DNA of 64,000 bases from Paraburkholderia sp. LEh10 (lineage in GTDB: Bacteria > Pseudomonadota > Gammaproteobacteria > Burkholderiales > Burkholderiaceae). The notes beneath the pieces are model-generated. The model was not told where the DNA came from, searched no databases, and saw only the letters and a list, made by a program, of their open reading frames with translations. Both the position numbers and the translations under genes were made by a program. Of the stretch, positions 10,160 through 18,535 are shown one piece after another; position 1 is the stretch's first letter, and every line of letters starts with the position of its first letter. The DNA lies in the NCBI RefSeq assembly GCF_017814945.1, contig NZ_JAGIPX010000001.1:186001-250000 (forward strand), given 5' to 3'.

Positions 10160-10311
10160 AATGGCTTGGCGCCGCTTGCTGGCCTCCGCGACGGCTGAGA
10201 CGGAGCACGGGCGTTGACTGAGACCCGCATGCTGCCCTTCTCCTGCGCAGACCGGACGTCTATTTAGCTCAGGAGGTTCGTCCAACGAAAGTATTTGTCC
10301 GGAACCCGCAG

Positions 10312-10493
10312 TCACCGAATCTTCTGGAAACGCGTTGCACAGCGGACGCTGGGCAATACGTCGTCACACCCCCGGTAGAGCGCACTCGTGAGGTATCGGC
10401 GACGCAGTCCGCGCAACGCCAAGGCAAGAACGGCACTGGCAGGCAGCGCAAGCAGGACGCCAAACGGCTTGAAGCGGCTGGCAATGGCAATTG
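10312..10493 (-). pseudogene. C-terminal remnant of an AI-2E (PerM) family transporter
   Basis: Reading the minus strand from about 10493 to the TGA at 10312 gives about 60 residues with FGVLLALPASAVLALALRG followed by LRRRYLTSALYRG. This matches the conserved last helix and tail of AI-2E/PerM family exporters as I know them. No start or upstream body is present, and the frame is closed shortly upstream. It fills most of the 411 bp between tetR and the LysR gene; I see nothing else there. Confidence 0.5.
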
Positions 10494-10570
10494 CGCCGAT
10501 CCATCAGCCTTTGCGACGCCGGTCCAGTAACTCGCGAACGCGTGCCGCTCCTGTCATCGAACTCCTCGTT

Positions 10571-11512
10571 TCATTCAGTGTATTCGGGCAGTTCCTCGCC
10601 CTCGCCGATGCGCATCTGTGCAAATGCGTCGGCGAGAAACTCCACGCACACTTTCACTCGCGCCGATTGCGCGAGCCGCTCTGGAAAAACGGCCCACACG
10701 TTGGCCGGCTGCGTGACTTCGGGCAGCACACGTTTCAGGCGTCCCGCATCGAGCAAAGGCTGCACGTCCCAGACCGAACGCAGCACGATGCCCCGCCCCG
10801 CCAGCGCCCATTGCACCGCCGCCTCACCGTGATTGGTCGAGAGCGGACCGGTGACCTTCACGGGCACGGTCTCGCCGCCGGCGTCGAGCCGCCAGACGCC
10901 GAATGGATGGTCGCGCTCCTTGATCGCGAGGCAAGCGTGCGCCTCGAGATCGGCAATACTTTCGGGCATGCCGTGACGCGCGAGATAAGCGGGCGCGGCG
11001 CACAGCACACGATGATTCGCCGCGAGCTGTCTGGCAATCAGATGCCCCGCAATGTCATCGCCGATCCGCACGTCGAGATCGAAGCCTTCGGCCGCGACAT
11101 CCACCACGCGGTCGAACAGGTCGAGCCGCACATTGAGCCGTGGATAGCTGTCGGACAATGCCGCGAGCGCCGGTGCAACGAACTGGCGGCCAAAGCCGAA
11201 GCTGCTGGAAACACGCAGCGTGCCCCGCGGAACGCTGCGCGTACTGGAGACGTCTTCGACGAGGTGATCCACATCGTCGAGGATTTTTTCGGCCCATGCG
11301 AGCACGCGCTCGCCCGCCGCCGTGATGGCAACGCGGCGCGTCGAGCGGTGCAGCAGCCGGGTGCCGAGGCTCGCTTCGAGCACGCCCACGCGCTTGCTCA
11401 CGTAGGCAGCCGAAGCAGAAAGCGCTTCGGCTGCCGCGCTGAAGCTCGCCTTGCGGGCGACCGTGCAGAAAACGCGCAAGTCGTCGAGTTCCGGGGAAAC
11501 AGGCAGATTCAT
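10571..11512 (-). CDS. LysR-family regulator (DmlR-like)
   Basis: The protein has 313 residues from the ATG at 11512; an upstream ATG at 11569 would run into the porin gene and adds 19 atypical residues. The winged helix-turn-helix spans residues 8-67 (LDDLRVFCTVARKASFSAAA), followed by a LysR substrate domain with the GFGRQFVAPAL opening typical of the large DmlR-like subgroup. DmlR of E. coli controls D-malate dehydrogenase, and a D-malate dehydrogenase lies 8 kb away in the same locus, so control of part of this cluster is plausible. It is the last gene of a possible NCS1 permease-porin-LysR unit. Confidence 0.85.
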   Translation of the reverse strand: MNLPVSPELDDLRVFCTVARKASFSAAAEALSASAAYVSKRVGVLEASLGTRLLHRSTRRVAITAAGERVLAWAEKILDDVDHLVEDVSSTRSVPRGTLRVSSSFGFGRQFVAPALAALSDSYPRLNVRLDLFDRVVDVAAEGFDLDVRIGDDIAGHLIARQLAANHRVLCAAPAYLARHGMPESIADLEAHACLAIKERDHPFGVWRLDAGGETVPVKVTGPLSTNHGEAAVQWALAGRGIVLRSVWDVQPLLDAGRLKRVLPEVTQPANVWAVFPERLAQSARVKVCVEFLADAFAQMRIGEGEELPEYTE

Positions 11513-11537
11513 GGCGTGGCGCGCGAGCGATGCATGA

Positions 11538-12689
11538 TCAGAAGCTATGTCGCATGCCGATGCGAACATCCGCCTGCGTCGTGGTCGAAGACGGCGTGAA
11601 GCTGTAGCCGATCACCGCGTCCACCCCTTGCGACGCGGAGAGCCAGTCGCCCGAAATATAGACGTCCGTGCGCTTGGACAGCAGGTAATGCATGCCTGCC
11701 GAAAGCTGGTTCCAGTGATGGCCGTCGAAGTGCGTGTACTGGTAGCCACCGATGAGACTCATCGCGGGCGTGACCTGCCAGTTCGCGCCACCTTCGGCGA
11801 CCTGCATGTGCTCGCTCTCGCCAAACGCCTTGATTTCCGTATAGGTGAAGGCGCCCATCAGCGTGACGTTGCCGATCGCGTAGCTCGCGCCCACGCCGAA
11901 CGCGCCTTGCTTGTCCACCGGGAACGGCGTATCCGCATAGAGCGAAGTGACCGCACCCGTGGCGGGATCGACGCTCACCGTCGGCCTGCCGAAGAACGAA
12001 CGCACGCCAATCATGTTGTACGGGTCGAAGGCGTAAATACCCGATGGATTATTGAGCTGGGTATAGGCCGTGCCGATCGAGAATGGGCCATGCTGGTACT
12101 GCGCGCCCACGCTCCACGCGCTGCCCGTGTGGAAGTCGCCCGGCGTATTGCTGAACGAGTACATGCCGCCGAACTGAAAGCCACCGTACGTGTTCGACAT
12201 GAACTTCACGGCGTTGGGCAAGTGATCGCCGTTCATGCGGTCGAAGTCGCCCTGATTGATCGCATAGCCGCTTGCCCATGCCGACACGTTGTACAGGTAG
12301 ACCATCTCCCGCGTCATGTCGAACTGATTGCCGAATGTGAGCGTGCCCCAATCGCTTTGGATACCGACGTAAGCGGTCCGGCCGAAAAGCGAGCCGCCGT
12401 TCGAGATCGCCCCGTTCGCCAGGTGAAAGCCGCTTTCCAGCCTGAAGACAGCCTTCATCCCGCCGCCGAGGTCTTCCGTGCCCATCAGGCCCCAGCGGTT
12501 GGCGTACGTCACGCCGTCGTCGAACTTCACTACGTGCGAGCCGCCTGTGTTGGAAACGTAGGTGACGCCCGCATCGAGCACGCCGTAAAGTGTCACGCTG
12601 CTTTGCGCACACGCCGCCATCGGGAGTGCGGCGAGCGTGAGCACAGCCGCATACATCGCGGCGAGCCGCGCTTGATTCTTCGAGTTCAT
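11538..12689 (-). CDS. Outer-membrane porin (Gram-negative beta-proteobacterial type)
   Basis: The protein has 383 residues: signal peptide cleaved after about residue 28 (ACAQSSVTLYG), a 16-strand general porin pattern starting with SVTLYGVLDAGVTYVSN, the loop motif FGRTAYVGIQSDWGTLTFG, and a terminal phenylalanine (GMRHSF) needed for barrel assembly. It lies 25 bp behind the permease gene and 25 bp before the LysR gene, so it is probably cotranscribed with the permease and lets the substrate cross the outer membrane. Confidence 0.92.
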   Translation of the reverse strand: MNSKNQARLAAMYAAVLTLAALPMAACAQSSVTLYGVLDAGVTYVSNTGGSHVVKFDDGVTYANRWGLMGTEDLGGGMKAVFRLESGFHLANGAISNGGSLFGRTAYVGIQSDWGTLTFGNQFDMTREMVYLYNVSAWASGYAINQGDFDRMNGDHLPNAVKFMSNTYGGFQFGGMYSFSNTPGDFHTGSAWSVGAQYQHGPFSIGTAYTQLNNPSGIYAFDPYNMIGVRSFFGRPTVSVDPATGAVTSLYADTPFPVDKQGAFGVGASYAIGNVTLMGAFTYTEIKAFGESEHMQVAEGGANWQVTPAMSLIGGYQYTHFDGHHWNQLSAGMHYLLSKRTDVYISGDWLSASQGVDAVIGYSFTPSSTTTQADVRIGMRHSF

Positions 12690-12714
12690 GTCGCTGTTCG
12701 TTCTGGAGGCGGGA

Positions 12715-14160
12715 TCAGTTCAGGCCACGGTCCGCTTCGCGCACGAGCCGGCGTTCCTTTTCGATGTCGAGCGAACGGCACGCCCACAGGTAGACCAGCG
12801 CGGCAACCGGCAGCCCCACCAGCATGGCGATATCGGTGCCGCCCAAGGCCTTGGCGACCGGGCCGCTGTAGATTTCCGTCTTGAAGAACGGAATCATGGC
12901 GACGAAGCCCACCGCGTACGCGGTCAGGCCGCGCCAGTTCCAGCGGCCGTAGATACCGCGCGGGTTGAAGATCTCACGCACCGAGTAGTGCGAGTGGCGC
13001 ACGATAAAGAAGTCCACGAGGTTGATCGCAGTCCACGGCGTGAACAGATAGCCGAGAATGCCGAGGAAATCGCCGAACTTGCCCATGAAGTTGTCCGACG
13101 CCGAGAACGCGAGCGACGTCGCGATCAGCGCCACCACGACGAGGCTCACCACGCGCTTCGTGGCGTTCGATTTGAGCGGCTTGAACGAGTCCGTGATGCT
13201 GAGCAGCGTGAGCGACGCGCCGTAGAAATTCAGCCCTGTGATGGCAAGCAAACCCAGCAGCGAGAGCAGCAGTGTGACGGTGCCGAAGCCCGGAAAAATC
13301 ATGTCGCCGGCGCGCTGAACCGCGTCCGCGATCTCGATCTGCGCGTTGAGCGCCGCGGCCGCCGTGCCCACCAGCATCATCCACGCGCCCCCAATGAACG
13401 CGCCAAGGAAGGTCCACCAGAAAGTGGCGCGCACGCCCGTATTGGGCGGCAAATAGCGCGAGTAGTCCGAAACGTAGATGGACCACGAAAGCTGATACGC
13501 CGCCGCCGAGAAGAGCTGCACGAGGAACGGCGTGGTCTTGAAGCCCGCGAGGCTCAACTGGCCAGCCGGAAACTGCACCTTCACGCAGATGCCGACGCTG
13601 AACACCGTGAGCGCGACGAGCAGCGCGAGCGCGAGCCAGCGTTGCGCCTTGTGAATCAGATCGTAGCCGAACACGGCGAGCGCGACCGAGATCACCGTGA
13701 ACACGATGTAGCTCATATGCGGCTCGGTCCCGAGCAGATGATGCGCGGTCTGCCCCGCCATGAGCTGATTGAACGAGTTGTAGCCGATATAGGTGACCAG
13801 CGCGACCACCCACACGAGCAGCGCGCCCATGTAGCCGAACTGCGGACGCGACTGGATCATCTGCGGCAGGCCGAGCTGGGGCCCTTGGCTCGAATGGAAC
13901 GCCATGAAGAAGGTGCCGAGCACGTTGCCGAGCACGATGGCGATCGCGCTCCACAGCAGGTTGCCGCCCATGCTAATGCCGATCGCGCCAGCGGCGACGG
14001 TCGCGAGATTGGCATCGCCCGTGAACCACACGGGCCACAGGTGCCACGCCTTGCCCTTGCGTTCGGCGAGCGGCACGTAGTCGATCGAGCGTGACTCGAT
14101 CCGCGATTTGGCACGCGATGGCTCTTTGGCCAACGCTTCGGCGATTGCCTCTTGGGACAT
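12715..14160 (-). CDS. NCS1-family permease (purine-cytosine permease superfamily)
   Basis: The protein has 481 residues and about 12 membrane helices. The start is the ATG at 14160 behind GGAGGAG. N-terminal RSIDYVP and WFTGDANLATVAAGAIGI, and later SDYSRYLP, are typical of NCS1 cation symporters. It is transcribed away from the oxygenase operon and shares the divergent control region with it, so the natural reading is uptake of the quaternary amine degraded next door. Characterised carnitine uptake systems are usually BCCT or ABC transporters, so an NCS1 carrier here would be unusual. A truncated relative lies at 49408-50130. Confidence 0.87.
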   Translation of the reverse strand: MSQEAIAEALAKEPSRAKSRIESRSIDYVPLAERKGKAWHLWPVWFTGDANLATVAAGAIGISMGGNLLWSAIAIVLGNVLGTFFMAFHSSQGPQLGLPQMIQSRPQFGYMGALLVWVVALVTYIGYNSFNQLMAGQTAHHLLGTEPHMSYIVFTVISVALAVFGYDLIHKAQRWLALALLVALTVFSVGICVKVQFPAGQLSLAGFKTTPFLVQLFSAAAYQLSWSIYVSDYSRYLPPNTGVRATFWWTFLGAFIGGAWMMLVGTAAAALNAQIEIADAVQRAGDMIFPGFGTVTLLLSLLGLLAITGLNFYGASLTLLSITDSFKPLKSNATKRVVSLVVVALIATSLAFSASDNFMGKFGDFLGILGYLFTPWTAINLVDFFIVRHSHYSVREIFNPRGIYGRWNWRGLTAYAVGFVAMIPFFKTEIYSGPVAKALGGTDIAMLVGLPVAALVYLWACRSLDIEKERRLVREADRGLN

Positions 14161-14559
14161 GTCTCCTCCAGTTGTGGGGTGGCGAAAGCGGCCCCGCACG
14201 ACGCGGTTGCGCTTTGCTCGCCGGCCCCGATACCAGGAGTTCCAGTTTCCGGACACGGCGAGTTATCCTACAGTTAATGTAAAACTCTCAGTTAACGATA
14301 GTACGCCGCATGGAGGGTTTCGTCGCACTATCGCATTCTCCTATTGACGCCTAGCCAAAAGTTCCGCTGGGTTGGCGCCGATCAATTTTCAGCGGACTCC
14401 AGACACGAAAGATACGCTTGGCGCGCTACACCGGCGCGCTTTTATGCATCAATTGAGGGATAACCCTGATCCACCGTCGCCCGATTTTCTTCTATATTTT
14501 CGTTAACCCATAGTTTTTACGTAACTGCTAGTTAATTTTCTCCCGTGCGGCGGACCCTC
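14161..14559. promoter_or_regulatory. Divergent control region between permease and oxygenase operons
   Basis: This is a 399-bp gene-free, AT-richer region with two matching sites in opposite orientation, 14271-14297 (minus sense) and 14501-14527 (plus sense). They agree at 20 of 27 positions; both begin CGTTAAC and end TAACTG in their own orientation, with AGTTTT in the middle. Each site lies on the side facing one of the two operons. An extra AGTTAAT follows at 14528-14536. The symmetrical placement suggests one regulator controlling both directions; the XRE-PAS protein at 18536 or the LysR at 10571 are candidates. Confidence 0.5.
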
Positions 14560-15708
14560 ATGACCTACCTCCCGATCGAATTCCACAAGAAAGCTGAATC
14601 TCCCACGCTCCCGGCCGACTTCTGCGCCAACCCGGATCTCGCCTGGACCATCCCGGCGAGCTTCTACACGTCCGAGGCTGTTTACAAGGCGGAAGAGAAG
14701 AAGATCTTCGAAGACGCGTGGATCTGCGTCGCGCACCGCAGCGAGCTGGCCGACGCGAACGCCTACGTGACCCGGGAGGTGATCGGCGAAAGCATTCTGC
14801 TCGTGCGCGGCAAGGACAAGGTGCTGCGCGCGTTCTACAACGTCTGCCCGCACCGTGGCCACCAGCTGCTCGAAGGCAGCGGCAAGGCAAAGAATGTCAT
14901 CACCTGCCCGTATCACGCCTGGGCGTTCAAGCTCGACGGCGCGCTCGCGCACGCCAACAACTGCGATCACGTCGAGTCGTTCGACAAGGAAAATTCAACC
15001 CTCGTGCCGGTGCGCGTGGAGGAATACGCGGGCTTCGTGTTCATCAATCTGAACCCGGATGCCGACTCGGTCGAAGCGCAACTGCCCGGCCTCGAAGCGA
15101 GCCTGCGACGTGCGTGCCTCGTGATCGACGACCTCAAGCTGGCCGCCCGCTTCGTGAGCGAGACGCCCGCCAACTGGAAGTCGATCGTCGATAACTACCT
15201 GGAGTGCTACCACTGCGGCCCGGCGCACCCCGGCTTCTCGGACTCCGTGAAGGTCGACCAGTACACGCACACGCTGCACGGCAACTGGACGCTGCAGTTC
15301 GGCCACGCGCAGTCGTCGGAGCGCTCGTTCAAGCTCGACCCTTCGGTGAAAGACCCGAGCTTCAGCGGCTACTGGGCCTGGCCGTGCACGATGTTCAACG
15401 TGCCGCCGGGCAGCGACTTCATGACGGTGATCTACGAATTCCCGGTGAGCGCCGAAGTCACGCTCCAGCACTACGACATCTACTTCCTGAACGACGAGCC
15501 GACCGAAGAGCAGCAAAAGCTGATCGAGTGGTATCGCACGGTGTTCCGTCCGGAAGACCTGCGTCTCGTGGAAAGCGTGCAGAAGGGCCTGAAGTCGCGC
15601 GGTTATCGCGGCCAGGGCCGAATCATGGTCGACAAGCAGCGCAGCGGCGTCAGCGAGCACGGCATCGCGCACTTCCACAATCTGCTCGCGCAGCAGTACC
15701 AGGACTGA
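14560..15708 (+). CDS. cntA: Rieske oxygenase, carnitine monooxygenase CntA/YeaW type
   Basis: The protein has 382 residues. The Rieske [2Fe-2S] ligands are Cys96, His98, Cys116 and His119 (CPHRGH ... CPYH). The mononuclear iron site is DNYLECYHCGPAH with His218 and His223, and Glu215 at the bridging position where most Rieske oxygenases have Asp; Glu is characteristic of CntA and the related GbcA. CntA cleaves L-carnitine to trimethylamine and malic semialdehyde using electrons from CntB. I chose CntA over GbcA because an aldehyde dehydrogenase follows directly and a D-malate dehydrogenase lies nearby. Gamma-butyrobetaine is an alternative substrate. Start at ATG 14560; a GTG at 14545 is possible. 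Confidence 0.8.
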   Translation: MTYLPIEFHKKAESPTLPADFCANPDLAWTIPASFYTSEAVYKAEEKKIFEDAWICVAHRSELADANAYVTREVIGESILLVRGKDKVLRAFYNVCPHRGHQLLEGSGKAKNVITCPYHAWAFKLDGALAHANNCDHVESFDKENSTLVPVRVEEYAGFVFINLNPDADSVEAQLPGLEASLRRACLVIDDLKLAARFVSETPANWKSIVDNYLECYHCGPAHPGFSDSVKVDQYTHTLHGNWTLQFGHAQSSERSFKLDPSVKDPSFSGYWAWPCTMFNVPPGSDFMTVIYEFPVSAEVTLQHYDIYFLNDEPTEEQQKLIEWYRTVFRPEDLRLVESVQKGLKSRGYRGQGRIMVDKQRSGVSEHGIAHFHNLLAQQYQD

Positions 15709-15720
15709 CGGGAGGCTACC

Positions 15721-17193
15721 TTGAACGCATTGCAAAACCCCAGCCTGTTGCGCGAGCAGGGTTATATCGACGGCCAGTGGCGCAGCGCCGACGACAGCGC
15801 CACGCTCGACGTTCACAACCCCGCCACGGGAGAACGGCTCGCGAGTGTGCCGAACATGGGTGCGGGCGAAGCGCGCGCGGCCATCGAGGCGGCGCACCGC
15901 GCCTTCCCGGCCTGGCGCGCAACGACCGCGAAGGAGCGCGCGCGCCTGCTGCGCAACTGGTTCGAACTCGTCATGGCGAACCAGGACGCGCTCGCTGAAA
16001 TCATGACGCGCGAGCAAGGCAAGCCGCTCGCGGAAGCGCGCGGCGAAATCGCCTACGCGGCCTCCTTCATCGAATGGTTCGGCGAGCAGGCCAAGCGCAT
16101 CGACGGCGACGTGATTCCGAGCCCGAACCCAGACCAGCGGCTCGTCGTGACCAAAGAGCCGGTGGGCGTGTGCGCCGCCATCACGCCATGGAATTTCCCG
16201 GCCGCGATGATCACCCGCAAGGCCGCGCCCGCGCTGGCCGCCGGCTGCACCATCGTCATCAAGCCCGCCAACGAGACGCCGCTCTCCGCGTTCGCGCTCG
16301 CCGCGCTCGCTGAACAGGCGGGCATCCCGCCGGGCGTGATCAATATCGTCACCGGCAAGTCGCGCGAGATTGGCCTCGAGATGACGTCGAGCCCGCTCGT
16401 CAAGAAGCTCACGTTCACGGGCTCGACGGAAGTCGGCCGCCTGCTGATGCGCCAGTGCTCGGACACCGTCAAGAAGGTCTCGCTGGAGTTGGGCGGCAAT
16501 GCACCGTTCATCGTGTTCGAGGACGCGGATCTCGACGCCGCCATCGAAGGCGCCCTCCTCTCGAAGTACCGCAACGCGGGCCAAACCTGCGTTTGCGCGA
16601 ACCGCTTCTATGTGCACGATTCCGTGTACGACGAATTCTGCCGGCGCTTCGCGGCGCGCGTGGCCACCTTCAAGGTGGACGACGGCTTTGCCGAGGGCGT
16701 GCATATCGGCCCGCTCATCACGGCAGCGGCACGCGACAAGGTCGATGGCCTCGTGCGCGATGCCGTGGTGCAAGGCGCGCGCGTGGTCACGGGCGGTGCG
16801 CCGCACGCGCGCGGCGGCAACTTCTACGCACCCACCGTGCTCGCCGACGCGAAGCCCGGCATGGCCGTGCTCTCCGAAGAGATCTTCGGACCGGTCGCGC
16901 CGATCGTGCGCTTTTCGAGCGACGCTGAGGTCGTGCAGCTCGCGAACGATTCCATCTATGGGCTCGCCGCGTACTTCTACAGCCGCGACATCGGCCGCAT
17001 CTGGCGCGTGGCCGAGCAACTCGAGTACGGCATCGTCGGCATCAACACAGGGCTCATCTCCAACGAAGTCGCGCCTTTCGGCGGCGTGAAGCAGTCGGGC
17101 ATCGGCCGCGAGGGCTCGAAGTATGGCATCGAAGACTATCTGTCGATCAAGTACCTCTGCATGGCCGGCGTGAATAGTCAGGCTGCGCGCTGA
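15721..17193 (+). CDS. Aldehyde dehydrogenase, malic/succinic semialdehyde type (GabD-like)
   Basis: The protein has 490 residues. The TTG start at 15721 follows GGGAGG. The NAD(P)-binding and catalytic signatures are clear: ITPWNFP, FTGSTEVG, the general base Glu in ELGGNAP, and the catalytic Cys in GQTCVCANR. The double cysteine is typical of succinate-semialdehyde dehydrogenase. It lies 12 bp behind cntA, so it should act on the aldehyde released there. With carnitine as substrate that is malic semialdehyde, oxidised to malate. A perfect terminator hairpin follows it. Confidence 0.88.
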   Translation: MNALQNPSLLREQGYIDGQWRSADDSATLDVHNPATGERLASVPNMGAGEARAAIEAAHRAFPAWRATTAKERARLLRNWFELVMANQDALAEIMTREQGKPLAEARGEIAYAASFIEWFGEQAKRIDGDVIPSPNPDQRLVVTKEPVGVCAAITPWNFPAAMITRKAAPALAAGCTIVIKPANETPLSAFALAALAEQAGIPPGVINIVTGKSREIGLEMTSSPLVKKLTFTGSTEVGRLLMRQCSDTVKKVSLELGGNAPFIVFEDADLDAAIEGALLSKYRNAGQTCVCANRFYVHDSVYDEFCRRFAARVATFKVDDGFAEGVHIGPLITAAARDKVDGLVRDAVVQGARVVTGGAPHARGGNFYAPTVLADAKPGMAVLSEEIFGPVAPIVRFSSDAEVVQLANDSIYGLAAYFYSRDIGRIWRVAEQLEYGIVGINTGLISNEVAPFGGVKQSGIGREGSKYGIEDYLSIKYLCMAGVNSQAAR

Positions 17194-17198
17194 CCGTC

Positions 17199-17234
17199 GC
17201 GCGGATGCGGTCCGCACTGCATCCGCGCTTTTTT
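17199..17234 (+). terminator. Rho-independent terminator after the aldehyde dehydrogenase
   Basis: A perfect 10-bp stem (GCGCGGATGC at 17199-17208, GCATCCGCGC at 17219-17228) with a 10-nt loop is followed by six T (17229-17234). It sits between two genes of the same pathway (aldehyde dehydrogenase and cntB), so cntB depends on read-through or its own promoter. Confidence 0.85.
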
Positions 17235-17331
17235 CCGAATCAAGAATCCAATTGCCTGTGAGCCAAACACCGGGCAAAAACCAGGCAACCCCGCGCTGCG
17301 CACCACGCGGCTTGCGGTAAAGGAAGGCAAC

Positions 17332-18294
17332 ATGAACGCCCGCGAATCGATCACTGTCGACGTCGTCGCCGTCGAGCAACTCACTCCGCTCATCAAGCGC
17401 TTCACGCTGGCCCTGCCCGATGGCGCGCCGCTGCCGTCGTTCAGCGGCGGCGCCCACGTACTCGTTTCAATGCAGGATGGCGAGCAATGGCATCACAACG
17501 CGTACTCGCTGCTAAGCTCGCCGCACGACACGCGCCAGTATCAGATTGCCGTACGCCGTGAAGAAGCCTCGCGCGGCGGCTCGGCGTTCATGCACGAGAA
17601 GGTGGCGGTGGGCACGCGCCTCGCCATCGGCACGCCCGCCAATCTGTTCGAGCTGGCGGGCGACGCTAAGCGGCACGTGTTCATCGCGGGCGGCATCGGC
17701 ATCACGCCGTTTCTCGCGCAACTTGCCGAGCATCCGCCCGAAGCTCTCGAACTCGACCTGCACTACGCGTACCGCAGCCCTGAGCACGGCGCATTCGTCG
17801 ACGAACTGAAGGCCGGCCCGCACGCGCAGCGCACGCGGTGCTATGTGGACAGCGAAGGCCAGCGGCTCGACCTGCTCAAGCTCTTCAAAAGCCTGCCCGC
17901 CGACGCGCATGTGTACGTGTGCGGCCCCCAGGGCCTGAACGATGCCGTCTACGCGAACGCCGCGCTGCTCGGCTGGCCGAAGGCGCAACTGCACTCGGAG
18001 CAGTTCGCCGCCACGGACATTGCGGGCAACGGTTTCACTGTGGTGCTCAAGAAGTCGGGCATCGAACTCGAAGTCGGCAAGGATGAGACCATCCTCAAGG
18101 CCATCGAGCGCGCGGGCGTGACAGTAGAGACGCTGTGCCGCGAAGGTGTGTGCGGCACCTGCGAAGTGCCGATTCTCGAAGGCGAGGCCGACCATCGCGA
18201 CCAATATCTCGACGACGATGAGAAAGCCGCGCAGAAGACCATTCTGCTGTGTGTGTCGCGCTCGCTCACGCCACGTCTCGTGATCGATCTGTAA
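17332..18294 (+). CDS. cntB: Carnitine monooxygenase reductase CntB/YeaX type
   Basis: The protein has 320 residues and the layout of phthalate-dioxygenase-type reductases: FMN/ferredoxin-reductase barrel (residues 5-100, RxYSL-like NAYSLLSSP), NAD-binding domain (IAGGIGITPFL near 122), and a C-terminal plant-type [2Fe-2S] domain with Cys ligands in CREGVCGTCE and a final LLCVSR. It transfers electrons from NAD(P)H to the Rieske oxygenase CntA. ATG at 17332 behind AAGGAAGG. It is separated from the aldehyde dehydrogenase by 138 bp with a terminator and followed by a second one. Confidence 0.85.
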   Translation: MNARESITVDVVAVEQLTPLIKRFTLALPDGAPLPSFSGGAHVLVSMQDGEQWHHNAYSLLSSPHDTRQYQIAVRREEASRGGSAFMHEKVAVGTRLAIGTPANLFELAGDAKRHVFIAGGIGITPFLAQLAEHPPEALELDLHYAYRSPEHGAFVDELKAGPHAQRTRCYVDSEGQRLDLLKLFKSLPADAHVYVCGPQGLNDAVYANAALLGWPKAQLHSEQFAATDIAGNGFTVVLKKSGIELEVGKDETILKAIERAGVTVETLCREGVCGTCEVPILEGEADHRDQYLDDDEKAAQKTILLCVSRSLTPRLVIDL

Positions 18295-18374
18295 CCGGCT
18301 TTGGCCGATCCGTTAAACTAGCAGGAGATACGCGGGCAGACGAAGCGTGCGGGCCTCGCGCCTCACCCATCAGC

Positions 18375-18427
18375 GGCGGCATATGCCCGGGCCGATCGGC
18401 GGCCTTGGGGCGTATGCCGCCCTTTTT
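18375..18427 (+). terminator. Terminator after cntB
   Basis: A 13-bp stem (18375-18387 with 18409-18421, one G-T pair) with a 21-nt loop is followed by CTTTTT. It lies 80 bp after the cntB stop and before the XRE-PAS regulator. Confidence 0.75.
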
Positions 18428-18442
18428 CGCTTGGTTTGCCCT

Positions 18443-18505
18443 GATCTGTTTGATCCGTTTGGTCCATTTTGTCCGTTTGATCCGTTTAATCCGCTCGATC
18501 CGCTT
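18443..18505 (+). repeat. Seven-copy degenerate 9-bp tandem repeat
   Basis: Seven consecutive 9-mers vary around GATCCGTTT: two exact copies (18452-18460, 18479-18487) and five with one to four changes. The array ends 30 bp before the start of the XRE-PAS gene, so it occupies the promoter or leader of that gene. It may be a simple repeat tract or a set of operator half-sites. Confidence 0.7.
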
Positions 18506-18535
18506 AACCGCGCGATACGTCATAGAGGGAATTGA

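Noticed and set aside
14995-17457. 820-codon open frame on the minus strand
   Set aside because: Shadow of the cntA and aldehyde dehydrogenase genes, which have clear catalytic motifs on the plus strand.
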